A stretch of DNA of 37,571 nucleotides. Source: Geobacter sp. GTDB lineage: Bacteria > Desulfobacterota > Desulfuromonadia > Geobacterales > Geobacteraceae. Each line of letters starts with the position of its first letter. The stretch's first letter is position 1. Location of the stretch: assembly GCA_003499925.1 (NCBI GenBank), contig DNRQ01000117.1, positions 29,897 through 67,467 of the forward strand, given 5' to 3'. This document shows positions 1 through 6,978 of the stretch, piece by piece. The position numbers and the translations under genes were made by a program. The notes below the pieces were generated by a model. The model saw nothing but the letters and a program-made list of their open reading frames with translations. It did no database searches and had not been told where the DNA came from.

Positions 1-35
1 TTAATGGCAGTGGGGGCTGGGGGCGGGTGCAAGGC
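1..35. repeat. Edge of a G-rich dispersed repeat
   Basis: The first bases read TTAATGGCAGTGGGGG and continue G-rich. The same TTAATGGCAGTG start occurs near 16257, and a reverse-complement relative with the same G-rich run lies near 16075-16110. It is probably one end of the GC-rich palindromic repeat family seen throughout the window, cut by the window boundary. Confidence 0.4.
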
Positions 36-59
36 GTTCACCCTTCACCTTTCACGAAT

Positions 60-1757
60 TCAATACCCGACAGCCCTGCCATCCCCCCGCGGATCAGATG
101 CCCCAACGCGCATTCCGCTCCCCGGCTCGATCATCACCCCCTGGATGTTGCTGATCTTCTTGAACCCGATACTGTGGCCGCGTGCCTCCAGCGCCTTCCC
201 GATATCCTCGCTGTAACCCGCCTTCTCAACATACAGGATGTCCGGGAACCACTGGTGGTGAATGCGCGGCATATCGATCGCCTGTTGCAGGTTCATATCG
301 AAGTCGACGATATTGACCAGCACCTGGAACACCGCGTTGATAATCCGGGGACCGCCGGGGCCACCAATGGCGAACCAGGGTTTATTGTCCCTGAGCACGA
401 TAGTTGGAGTCATCGAAGAAAGAGGACGTTTCCCGGGAGCGATGGCATTCGCCTTTCCGTGGATCAAACCGAAGAGGTTCGGTGCGCCAGGTTTGCTGGT
501 GAAATCATCCATCTCGTTATTGAGGAGGAAACCGGCACCAGGAACGGTGACTCCACTGCCGTAGTTGTCGTTAAGAGTGTAGGTGCAACTGACCATGTTG
601 CCGGCCGCGTCCACCACCGAGAAATGAGTGGTCGACTCCGGCTCTCCCCTGGAGCCAAGGCCGGGACGGATCTCGCTGCTGACACTGGCTTTTGCCGGGT
701 CAATCCCCTTCCGCAGGCCGGCCGCATACCCCTTGGCCGTCAATTCCGCGGTCGGCAGCGAGACGAAATCCGGATCACCCATATAGGCCGCCCGGTCCGC
801 GAAGGCCCGGCGCATCACCTCAGCCACAAGGTGCAGGTAGCGGGGCGAGTTGTGCTCAAGTTCAGGCAACTTGTCCCCCTCAAGCATATTGAGCATCTCC
901 AGCAGGGCCACCCCGCCGGAACTGGGAGGAGGCGCAGTAAGTATGGAGAAGCCCCGGTAAGTTCCGACCAGCGGCTCGCGCTCCACCGGACGGTACCCTT
1001 TCAGGTCCTCAAGCGTGATAAGCCCCCCCTCCCCCATCGCCTTTACCAGCAGTCTCGCAGTTTCTCCCTGGTAGAACTCCCGGGGTCCATGCTGGATCAG
1101 GCGGCCGAAGGTCTTTGCCAACTGGGGCTGGCGAAAGAGCTCACCCTCGCGGTAGTAATTGCCGTCGCGCAGGAAGATGCGCCGGCTCTCGGGGAAGCGT
1201 TCCAGCTTGTCAGCATACGCGCGCAAGAAACCGGCCTCGTACCTGCTGAGCCTGAATCCCTTTCGGGCCAAGAGTTCAGCGGGTCGGCAGGCATCCGCGA
1301 AACTGATGGTGCCTAAGCGCTGCAGGGCGAGCGCGATGCCGGCGACAGTCCCGGGCACCCCCACCGCCTTTACGCCGACAGTGGAGCCTCCGGGGACGAC
1401 GTTCCCCTTACCGTCGAGGTACATATCCCGCGTCGCTTTTTTCGGTGCCCTCTCCCTGAAATCCAGAAAGGAGCTGCGGCCGTCGGCGGTCCTGATCAGC
1501 ATAAAACCGCCGCCTCCCAGATTGCCAGCTTCCGGATGAGTGACCGCCAGCGTCATAGCCACCACCGCTGCAGCATCCACCGCGTTGCCGCCACCTTTAA
1601 GCGCTTTCATCCCCGCCTGCGAAGCCAGCGGGCTCGCCGACGCGACCATGCCCTGTCGTGCCCGCACCGGCTGGTGAGTAGCGGCAGCTGCCAGATCCTG
1701 CCCAGCGCAAGCATAGCCGAACAGTATGAGAAAGAAGAATTGGGCCGCCTTCTGCAT
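60..1757 (-). CDS. ggt: Gamma-glutamyltransferase, full length
   Basis: Periplasmic Ntn-hydrolase that cleaves or transfers the gamma-glutamyl group of glutathione and related peptides. It is made as a precursor that cuts itself into two subunits. An N-terminal signal peptide (MQKAAQFFFLILFGYACAG) is followed by the typical RQGMVASASPLAS start of the mature protein. The TTHFSVVD motif holds the autocatalytic nucleophile Thr at about residue 376, and GGPGGPRI near the C-terminus is also characteristic. The length of 565 aa is normal for the family. I chose the ATG at 1757 because GGAGGAGG lies about 9 nt upstream; an upstream TTG at 1781 is in frame but overlaps this ribosome-binding site. A truncated copy of its 5' part lies at 8660-9358. 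Glutathione use would fit the distant cydDC pair, but no operon link is visible. Confidence 0.93.
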   Translation of the reverse strand: MQKAAQFFFLILFGYACAGQDLAAAATHQPVRARQGMVASASPLASQAGMKALKGGGNAVDAAAVVAMTLAVTHPEAGNLGGGGFMLIRTADGRSSFLDFRERAPKKATRDMYLDGKGNVVPGGSTVGVKAVGVPGTVAGIALALQRLGTISFADACRPAELLARKGFRLSRYEAGFLRAYADKLERFPESRRIFLRDGNYYREGELFRQPQLAKTFGRLIQHGPREFYQGETARLLVKAMGEGGLITLEDLKGYRPVEREPLVGTYRGFSILTAPPPSSGGVALLEMLNMLEGDKLPELEHNSPRYLHLVAEVMRRAFADRAAYMGDPDFVSLPTAELTAKGYAAGLRKGIDPAKASVSSEIRPGLGSRGEPESTTHFSVVDAAGNMVSCTYTLNDNYGSGVTVPGAGFLLNNEMDDFTSKPGAPNLFGLIHGKANAIAPGKRPLSSMTPTIVLRDNKPWFAIGGPGGPRIINAVFQVLVNIVDFDMNLQQAIDMPRIHHQWFPDILYVEKAGYSEDIGKALEARGHSIGFKKISNIQGVMIEPGSGMRVGASDPRGDGRAVGY

Positions 1758-1915
1758 CACGATAACGCCTCCTCCGTTCAAGCCCGGTTGTCGGATTTTT
1801 TACAACCACCAGGGCCGAGACCCGATGCAGCCTCAATACGCATAGTACGTCAAGTCAGTCGCAAGGGCGATAGCAATTTTCGACCGTATTCCCCCCGGCT
1901 CTCACTGCGAATTCA
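1084..1915 (-). repeat. Left copy of a roughly 830-bp direct repeat
   Basis: This stretch, covering the ggt 5' region and its upstream DNA, is repeated at 8685-9516 in the same orientation. The offset is a constant 7601 bp at each point I compared, so I see no net indels. Substitutions are scattered. Beyond 1915 and before 1084 the two sequences diverge abruptly. The two copies bracket the integron and transposon segment. Confidence 0.88.
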
Positions 1916-1924
1916 TTTTCGTTC

Positions 1925-2062
1925 CTGATTGGCGTCGATCTTCCGCTGGTTGAAACTCCCCCCTCCCTTTCACCCTCTCCCCAGCCCTCCCCCATCAAGG
2001 GGGAGGGGGTGCTTGCGCAGCGTGCGGAAGATCAGCACTAATCAGGTTCCCGTTTGACATCA
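1925..2062. repeat. Dispersed GC-rich palindromic repeat
   Basis: This intergenic element contains a CCCCCTCCC run, a CCCTCTCCCC run and a CCCTCCCCCATCAAGGGGGAGGG hairpin region. It ends with an AAGATCAGCACTAATCAGG segment and GTTTGACATCA. Relatives with the same flanking words lie near 9716-9772, 16030-16310 and 33318-33484. The final TTTGACATC is the start of the promoter-like module seen at 9524 and 33479, here without a -10 box. Confidence 0.7.
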
Positions 2063-2123
2063 CTCCCCTTTCGAAATACCCCATCCCATCTGTTTCCTCC
2101 GCTTAAGCAGCCGGGCTGCAGTC

Positions 2124-2440
2124 TTGCATCTGGTCGCTCCAGAATCCCGCACAAGACGGCATTGTTGCATTAGGTCGCTCCAAAATCGCGTACGAGAACG
2201 GCAGTTTTGCATCTGGTCGCTCCAAAATACCGCATAGGACGGCACTGCTGCATTTGGTAACTCCAAAATTGCGTACAAGACGGCAGTTTTGCATTTGGTA
2301 GCTCCAAAACTGCGTACAAAGCGACAGTTTTGCATTTGGTAGCTCCAAAATTGCGTACAAGGCGACAGTTTTGCATTTGGTAGCTCCAAAATTGCGTACA
2401 AGGCGACAGTTTTGCATTTAGGTAGCTCCAGTTTTGCATT
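2124..2440. repeat. 41-bp tandem repeat array, about eight units
   Basis: Units begin with TTGCAT or a variant at 2124, 2165, 2207, 2248, 2289, 2330, 2371 and 2412, with a shortened last unit at 2434. The period is 41 bp, with one 42. The rightmost units are nearly identical and the leftmost ones have diverged. Each unit can form a small hairpin (TTTGG, loop TAGCT, CCAAA). In the first unit the stem is TCTGG/CCAGA, a compensated base change. Because 41 is not a multiple of 3, the minus strand is open in all three frames across the block, so the ORFs here are probably spurious. The block lies just downstream of the integrase gene. Confidence 0.92.
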
Positions 2441-2560
2441 TGGCCCCTTTTGATGAGCCCCCCCTGCCCTCCCAGCGCTTCCTGCGCAGTTTAATGCACC
2501 GAGCCCTACCATAACAGCGGTTTCTGTTTCCGTCATGCAAGCGTCTGCCCTGACCAGGAA

Positions 2561-3598
2561 TCAGCTTTCGCCATCCGGACCGTCGAAATCTAGCGGGCTT
2601 TTCGGCTCTTTAACCGTGCGAACTGGGACGCAGTGGGTATAGATCATTGTGGTTTTCAGGCTTGCGTGCCCGAGCAGGGTCTGGATGGTGCGGATGTCGT
2701 AATTCGCCTGTAGCAAATAGGTGGCAAAGGAGTGCCTGAAGGTGTGCGCCGTTACGCGCTTGGGGATTCTGGCGCTGCGGACGGCATGGTAGAGCGCCTC
2801 CTGCAACTCGGACTCATGCAGGTGGTAGCGCCGTCGTTCATCACTTTCCTCCAACTGCGTCAGCGACTTCTGAGGGAAAAACCATTGGTTCGCGAATTCC
2901 CTGGGTGCCCTGGGGTATTTCTTCTCGACCGCATCATCCAGGAATACCCCTGCGTACCCCGCCTTCAGGTCCTGTTCGTGCAGGATGCCGACGGCTTTTA
3001 TCTGTGATTTCAGCTCGCTGGTGATGGTTTCGGGCAGCGGCACGCCCCGGTCCTTTTTCCCTTTTCCGTGCACGGTAAGTATGCCCGCTTCGAAGTTGAA
3101 GTCCCCAATCCTGAGTTGCAGGCACTCGAAAAGGCGCAAGCCGCAGCCAAACAGGAGCTTCACGGCAAGGGCGTAAGGATGCGCCAGATGTCTGAGTATG
3201 GCGTCGATTTCTTCGCGTGAGAGCACCATCGGTATGTACAGCGACTTTTTGGCCCGCGGCACGCCGCGCAGTTCGCCGAACTCCCGCTTCAGGCCGTGGC
3301 GGTACAGAAACAGAAGGGAGTTGAAGGCCTGATTCTGGGTCGACGCGGCTACCCGGCACTTGACCGCGAGAAAAGTGAGGTACTCCTTGACATCGTCGGT
3401 GGAAAGCTCTTCCGGGGACTTGTTTTGGAGAAACCGCTGGAACTGCCGGGACCAATGCGCGTAGGTCTTGAGGGTGTTACGCGAATAGTGGCGGACCTTC
3501 ACCTCTGCGGCGAGGGTGGCGATCAACCTGTCCCACTCAGGCGAATCGGATTTCAACGTATAACCTGCCTCTGAATAATGAGAAAAGCGGCGGGGCAT
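2561..3598 (-). CDS. intI: Integron-type tyrosine recombinase (IntI-like)
   Basis: Site-specific recombinase that would insert and excise gene cassettes at attI and attC sites. The 345 residues contain a SAM-like core-binding domain (about 20-110, with HYSRNTLKTYAHW) and the catalytic domain. Visible catalytic residues are Arg in GCGLRLFECLQLR, His-x-x-Arg in HTFRHSFATYLL, His in LLGHAS and the nucleophile Tyr in MIYTH. The IntI-specific additional segment is recognisable as EKKYPRAPREFANQWFFP, and the C-terminus has the KSPLD ending seen in IntI proteins. The length is close to that of IntI1 (337 aa), so this part alone could be active. It continues in frame upstream into 3614-3958 through a single TGA at 3614-3616. 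The ATG at 3598 has no convincing ribosome-binding site. Cassettes start on its right and read away from it, as in known integrons. Confidence 0.88.
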   Translation of the reverse strand: MPRRFSHYSEAGYTLKSDSPEWDRLIATLAAEVKVRHYSRNTLKTYAHWSRQFQRFLQNKSPEELSTDDVKEYLTFLAVKCRVAASTQNQAFNSLLFLYRHGLKREFGELRGVPRAKKSLYIPMVLSREEIDAILRHLAHPYALAVKLLFGCGLRLFECLQLRIGDFNFEAGILTVHGKGKKDRGVPLPETITSELKSQIKAVGILHEQDLKAGYAGVFLDDAVEKKYPRAPREFANQWFFPQKSLTQLEESDERRRYHLHESELQEALYHAVRSARIPKRVTAHTFRHSFATYLLQANYDIRTIQTLLGHASLKTTMIYTHCVPVRTVKEPKSPLDFDGPDGES

Positions 3599-3613
3599 CG
3601 TAGGATGCAGCTG

Positions 3614-3958
3614 TCAGCAGAGAGGGTGCGCAGCACTCTCGGGGTGCGTCACGCGGTCGGTGGGGGGAACCGTCCCGCCGCCGGTGAGGCAGGAGCCATG
3701 CTCCTTGAGCATTTGAAAGTAAAGGGATACAGCATTGGCCGCATGTTGGCGCTGGGGGAGCGGTTTGTTGTCGGAGGCCAGTTCTTTCATGAAGTGGCGC
3801 ATGCGCTCGGCATCGCGCTGGTATTGCGGCGCCCCGGCAGAGGTCTCAAGGAAGCGCAGCAGGCATTTCTGGTACTCGTTATGGTGTTCACCTGCGACAT
3901 TTCGTTTACAAAGGTACTTGGCGTATCGTACGGAAATTTCGACTGGTTCCGAAGCCAT
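3614..3958 (-). pseudogene. N-terminal extension of the integrase, cut off by TGA
   Basis: This 114-residue segment starts at an ATG (3958) preceded by AAAGGGGAAT and contains a helical part, KRNVAGEHHNEYQKCLLRF to LYFQMLKEHG. It resembles the SAM-like N-terminal domain of longer (about 460 aa) integrases that I associate with Geobacterales. It is in the same frame as the 345-aa recombinase, and only the TGA at 3614-3616 and five codons separate it from the ATG at 3598. I infer one ancestral gene of about 465 codons broken by a nonsense mutation. The alternatives are two separate proteins or a sequencing error. Confidence 0.68.
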
Positions 3959-3970
3959 GGCTATTCCCCT

Positions 3971-3999
3971 TTGACTTGGTGTATGAGACGTAATATAGT
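3971..3999 (+). promoter_or_regulatory. Sigma70-like promoter facing the cassette array
   Basis: TTGACT (3971-3976), a 17-bp spacer and TATAGT (3994-3999). The second half of the spacer (GAGACGTAA) and the following GTGCGC are shared with the modules at 9524 and 33479. It lies between the integrase start and the attI-like site and points into the cassettes, as expected for a cassette promoter (Pc). The start region includes the palindrome AGTGCGCACT (3997-4006). Confidence 0.66.
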
Positions 4000-4033
4000 G
4001 CGCACTTATTGGGAAAAGTTTACAACCAGGTGC

Positions 4034-4082
4034 CTTCGCTTCAACCTGTTCCGGAAAGGTGGCGTGGGTCCGGGAGTTGGAT
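4034..4082. other. Candidate attI site
   Basis: GTTGGAT at 4076-4082 matches the recombination core GTTRRRY. An imperfect inverted segment precedes it (TTCAACCTG, then CCGG pairing with CCGG before GGAGTTGG). Its position just outside the integrase gene and before the first plus-strand ORF is where attI is expected. The sequence itself cannot tell attI from a first attC. Confidence 0.5.
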
Positions 4083-4323
4083 ATCCTCCCCAAATGTCAT
4101 ATTATGCAGGAAGAGGTATATCTACCCTGATTGGAATGTTATACCGGAAGGGGTGTATCCACCCGAATGGAACATTATTCTGATTGAATTGGTTAATAAA
4201 TTCAGGCGAGTGCGAAAATCAATAAGAATTTGCAGCTTGGATAACAACCAAATCGGCGGGATTAACAGATCCGGTCATCTACGAGTTGACCCGATGATGA
4301 GTCGCGAGGAACGAGGTTGACGG
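4083..4323 (+). other. Non-coding start of the first cassette
   Basis: No convincing gene is visible in these 240 bp. The DNA is AT-rich compared with the flanks. It holds imperfect repeats (CTGATTGGAATG and CTGATTGAATTGG) and a GGTATA/TATACC inverted pair. A plus-strand reading frame (4009-4320) crosses it but starts before the attI-like core and has no ribosome-binding site. Confidence 0.4.
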
Positions 4324-5082
4324 ATGATTTGTCCCTACTGCCTAAAAGAGACAGCCAGAGAGAAGAACTGTCATTTCTGCGGCCCACTCAGTGCTGCAGA
4401 TGTGCTTTGGTGGCAGAAGCTGTGCGATTATAACTATCCTGTCGATTTAAGAACCTATTCTGAAAGATCAAGATATCCCGGCTATTTTGCCCAATCCACT
4501 AATAAACGAGAAAGCACTGTCAAATTTGAAGATCACTTCAGAGAGGCAATTGGAAAACCTAATCTCCATGTAGCACCATTTTTGGAAGTGACTTATTGGA
4601 AGATGTATAGTCAGCACGGGAGAGCTGAAATACGGACAAAAAAGCTAGGGGAATTCCTCTTGTCGGAAAGAAACAGGGCGCCCGAGCTCAAAGCTGCAAT
4701 CGATGATTTCGTTAACAATCCGTCAAAAAAAAATGCAGATCGTCTCATTTCTTCATGTGGCCTGGTTACCCGCACGATCGCGGTGGCGTTAACATTCCCC
4801 GCCTTGTATGAGCCGACTCTCTACCCGATGGTCGATAGAAGGGTGGCAAAGTGGGTCAACAAAAAGATTCCAACGAAAACTTCCGGCCTCATGCGTTTCC
4901 GTATGAACTACACTTCGTTACAAATGAATGACTTTGATGCCTACCTTTGTTGGATCGATTGGTGTCGGAAGCAGGCAGAGTTGTTGAGTCTGCTTCAACC
5001 GAAGGTCAGTTGGCGTGCGAGGGATGTCGAGATGGCCTGTTTTGCAGACACCACGTATGAATTGCCAATATTTAAGGGATAA
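4324..5082 (+). CDS. Cassette protein with N-terminal zinc ribbon, 252 aa
   Basis: I do not recognise a named family. The N-terminus has two CxxC pairs (CPYC at 3-6, CHFC at about 16-19) typical of a small zinc ribbon. A mainly helical region follows with FLEVTYWKMYSQHGRAEIR, the conserved-looking YPMVDRRVAKWVN and a WRARDVEMACFAD ending. The middle has the flavour of helix-hairpin-helix DNA glycosylase-like proteins, but I cannot show catalytic residues. The start at 4324 follows CGAGGAACGAGG. The gene is AT-rich compared with ggt and its stop codon overlaps the attC-like site, as in integron cassettes. Confidence 0.75.
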   Translation: MICPYCLKETAREKNCHFCGPLSAADVLWWQKLCDYNYPVDLRTYSERSRYPGYFAQSTNKRESTVKFEDHFREAIGKPNLHVAPFLEVTYWKMYSQHGRAEIRTKKLGEFLLSERNRAPELKAAIDDFVNNPSKKNADRLISSCGLVTRTIAVALTFPALYEPTLYPMVDRRVAKWVNKKIPTKTSGLMRFRMNYTSLQMNDFDAYLCWIDWCRKQAELLSLLQPKVSWRARDVEMACFADTTYELPIFKG

Positions 5083-5132
5083 CGAGCTGAGATACTCGGT
5101 CTTCGCTGCGCTCCACCGGTGCCTGGTTGGCC
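5077..5132. other. attC-like site after cassette 1
   Basis: The left core GGATAAC overlaps the stop codon of the 252-aa gene. The right core is GTTGGCC (5126-5132). Between them lie CTCGGT and ACCGGT arms around CTTCGCTGCGCTCC, the sort of loop common in attC sites. The outer pairing is imperfect, and this is one of the weaker sites in the array. Confidence 0.5.
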
Positions 5133-5179
5133 AAATGTCGGATTCCAGAAAGGAATCCTGAAACGAGAAAGGAGAAGCC

Positions 5180-5392
5180 ATGGGGTATATTGTAACAGTG
5201 GTCTTACGTGAGCTTTCACAGGTTGACCAACTCTATAATTTTATACGCAATTATGAAGGCTGCATTGTGAAGTCTATTGCTAATGATGAATTACCTCCTC
5301 CAAGAATGGATTGGGCAGGTACGCCTGAGGAACAAGCGCAAAAGACCCGTCTTTCGGAGGAGCGCATGAAAAAGATTGACAGAGAGTCATGA
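5180..5392 (+). CDS. Small cassette protein, 70 aa
   Basis: Unrecognised 70-residue protein, probably cytoplasmic. It has a short beta/alpha start (MGYIVTVVLRELSQVDQLYNF) and a charged C-terminus (EEQAQKTRLSEERMKKI). A good ribosome-binding site (GAAAGGAGAAGCC) stands directly before the ATG at 5180, which is the main support for its being a real gene. It sits between two attC-like sites, so it would be the product of the second cassette. Confidence 0.68.
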   Translation: MGYIVTVVLRELSQVDQLYNFIRNYEGCIVKSIANDELPPPRMDWAGTPEEQAQKTRLSEERMKKIDRES

Positions 5393-5413
5393 GGTCGTGA
5401 CGGTACAAGAAAA

Positions 5414-5461
5414 ACCCAACAAACGGCAGGACCGGCCAAGCCGGTCAGCCTGGCGTTGGAA
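5414..5461. other. attC-like site after cassette 2
   Basis: The left core ACCCAAC (5414-5420) fits RYYYAAC exactly and the right core is GTTGGAA (5455-5461). The central stem GACCGGC/GCCGGTC is perfect, with loop CAA, and the flanking arms are imperfect. At 48 bp it is shorter than most described attC sites. The next ORF starts 10 bp after the right core. Confidence 0.68.
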
Positions 5462-5471
5462 GAGGAACTAA

Positions 5472-5888
5472 ATGGAAAAATATCTGACTGGCTTTATAAG
5501 TCCAGGAATAGCGCCGTTGGCTCTCATCGCCCTTGGCATGTGGATTTGGGCTGAGTTGAAATTTGATGTTAAGCTGCGGTTATTTTACGGAGTATTAGCA
5601 TTTCTGCTCTGTATTGCGACAGTAGAAGGCGTGAGATTTTATGGTCAAAGCTATGAGCGTATGTACGTGCGAAACAGTTTGAATGTCATGAAAGAACAAA
5701 TCAAAACAGGCCATATTCAACCTACACTTGATGCTATCAGTAAATTTGAAGACAACGAAAAGAGTCGTGGTTTTGGTTCTGCAGCAAGTGGACTTTGGCA
5801 GGATTTTGCCACTATCCAATACAAAACAAACAAAGAGAAAACTTCCAACAAGGAAGATGATGCACCGGGCCAAAAGCCTGCCCGGTGA
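5472..5888 (+). CDS. Cassette-encoded small membrane protein, 138 aa
   Basis: Unrecognised. Two hydrophobic segments (about residues 8-28, GIAPLALIALGMWIW, and 36-54, LFYGVLAFLLCIATVEGV) would anchor it in the inner membrane. A soluble Lys/Glu-rich C-terminus of about 80 residues follows. A GAAGAGGAAC ribosome-binding site precedes the ATG. The last 15 codons overlap the following attC-like hairpin, a compact arrangement typical of cassette genes. AT-rich relative to the flanking chromosome. Confidence 0.74.
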   Translation: MEKYLTGFISPGIAPLALIALGMWIWAELKFDVKLRLFYGVLAFLLCIATVEGVRFYGQSYERMYVRNSLNVMKEQIKTGHIQPTLDAISKFEDNEKSRGFGSAASGLWQDFATIQYKTNKEKTSNKEDDAPGQKPAR

Positions 5889-5906
5889 TCTCCCACTACG
5901 TTAGAA
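5843..5906. other. attC-like site after cassette 3
   Basis: The best attC candidate in the window. Left core TTCCAAC (5843-5849), right core GTTAGAA (5900-5906). The perfect inner stem CACCGGGC/GCCCGGTG is joined by a 9-nt loop, and the outer arms GGAAGAT/ATCTCCC are also nearly complementary. The length of 64 bp is within the usual range. The site overlaps the end of the 138-aa gene. Confidence 0.76.
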
Positions 5907-5924
5907 GAATAAATTGGAAAAAAC

Positions 5925-6632
5925 ATGACCGCTGATGACATCAAGTTTTACTTATTTCTTTTCATTCCGCTTGTGTTGATCGCTGTCTTCGTTGTTTTCC
6001 TGATCCTTGCTAGAAGCATTCCATCACCAGTTTTTATCTACAACTTCATTGAGTCAATCATTTCGCCAGTCATTAACCTTCTGACCATTGCAAGGTCTAA
6101 ATTTTTGGAGAGTCTTTACGGTAAAACAATATTCCTGGATAAATCGAAAATACCCCAAGAAGTTCTCAACAGAATTGGGCCGTTAAATCTTGACAAAATA
6201 TTGTCCGTCATCAAAATCAATCCGCCATTGATACTGACTAAAGACAGCAAGGCGTTCTTTAGAACTTATTTAATTATTTCAAATGAATTTATTTACTTTG
6301 TTTTGTACATCAAAGGCCGCTCAAGAATCGACTTGGAAAGAGTGATTTTAAACGAGATATCCCTAGTTGAAGCAAAATCCAAAGAAGTTATGGAATTGTA
6401 TAATAAGCCCTATATTTCTATTAAACTAATCAATAATACAAGCTATGTTCTTTTTTTCCCTGCTTATAAAAAAGCGATTGAGCAAATCAGTGAGATACTT
6501 GAAATGTTCAAGACAGCAAGAAATGACATTAATATCCTAGTCGATTTGCCGAAAGATTTTCGGAGTACCGCGGTAAGAGACCTGGATGAGGTAGCTAAGG
6601 CAGCCAGAGATGAAAGTAATAAAGACCTCTGA
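5925..6632 (+). CDS. Cassette-encoded membrane protein, 235 aa
   Basis: Unrecognised. An N-terminal hydrophobic segment (about residues 8-30) and a second weaker one (about 37-55) are followed by a cytoplasmic-type domain of about 175 residues. This domain has alternating beta-like stretches (AFFRTYLIISNEFIYFVLYI, NNTSYVLFFPAYKKAIEQI), which could be a PH-like fold; that is only an impression. The gene is strikingly AT-rich and begins 18 bp after an attC right core. Only a weak ribosome-binding site (TTGGAAAAAAC) is seen before the ATG. Confidence 0.75.
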   Translation: MTADDIKFYLFLFIPLVLIAVFVVFLILARSIPSPVFIYNFIESIISPVINLLTIARSKFLESLYGKTIFLDKSKIPQEVLNRIGPLNLDKILSVIKINPPLILTKDSKAFFRTYLIISNEFIYFVLYIKGRSRIDLERVILNEISLVEAKSKEVMELYNKPYISIKLINNTSYVLFFPAYKKAIEQISEILEMFKTARNDINILVDLPKDFRSTAVRDLDEVAKAARDESNKDL

Positions 6633-6649
6633 AACATGCACTCTAGGCA

Positions 6650-6714
6650 TTCTAACACTCGACACGACCAGACGGCGATAAAACTGCCGCAGGTCAGTCT
6701 CATACCCGTTGGTC
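6650..6714. other. attC-like site after cassette 4
   Basis: Left core TTCTAAC (6650-6656). The inner stem GACC..CGGC pairs with GCCG..GGTC around a GATAAAACT loop with unpaired bases on one side. The right core GTTGGTC (6708-6714) keeps only GTTGG of the consensus. At 65 bp, the spacing is very close to that of the site at 5843-5906. Confidence 0.68.
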
Positions 6715-6739
6715 GCCATGAGGAAGAAATGAATGGCTT

Positions 6740-6759
6740 TTATGCCGAGCTCGGCATAA
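6740..6759. repeat. Perfect 20-bp palindrome
   Basis: TTATGCCGAG is followed directly by its reverse complement. The palindrome lies inside the ORF-less cassette, just ahead of the next attC-like hairpin. Confidence 0.9.
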
Positions 6760-6760
6760 T

Positions 6761-6819
6761 GAATTAAAGTTTATGCGGTGCGTAGCAAAGCGAAGCCACT
6801 GCATAAACTGGTGTTGGGA
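6761..6819. other. attC-like site ending an ORF-less cassette
   Basis: AGTTTATGC at 6768 pairs with GCATAAACT ending at 6809, and GGTG/CACT extends the stem inward around a GTAGCAAAGCGAAGC-type loop. The right core GTTGGGA is at 6813-6819. The left core is degenerate (GAATTAA). Together with 6715-6760 it makes a unit of about 105 bp without a gene, the last recognisable cassette. Confidence 0.6.
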
Positions 6820-6832
6820 GGGAACCGATAGA

Positions 6833-6849
6833 ACCGGGTGTTGACAAGT
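6833..6849 (+). repeat. Left 17-bp inverted repeat of the RAYT unit
   Basis: ACCGGGTGTTGACAAGT here is the reverse complement, with one mismatch, of 8021-8037. The pair brackets the REP-associated transposase remnant. Confidence 0.8.
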
Positions 6850-6978
6850 TAATAACTTTCCTTCCCGCCGGGTGCGCCGGGCATTCCTGGGCTCTGTTTT
6901 CCTGTAACATGCTGCAATGGTGAGAGAAAAAGCGTTCTTTGGCAAACTCAAATCTTTTGTGAACATCTTGTGACTAAA

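Noticed and set aside
2124..2440. CRISPR array
   Set aside because: Units are repeated head to tail over their full length with no unique spacers, and no cas genes are present.
2060..2536. Minus-strand frames of 158, 104 and 89 aa over the tandem repeat
   Set aside because: All three frames are open because the 41-bp unit contains no stop and shifts frame each time; there is no convincing ribosome-binding site or protein family.
3614..3616. TGA in the integrase as a selenocysteine codon
   Set aside because: Tyrosine recombinases are not known selenoproteins and the residue would lie in a linker; a nonsense mutation is simpler.
4009..4320. 103-aa plus-strand ORF before the first cassette gene
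   Set aside because: It crosses the attI-like core, has no ribosome-binding site and no recognisable sequence pattern.
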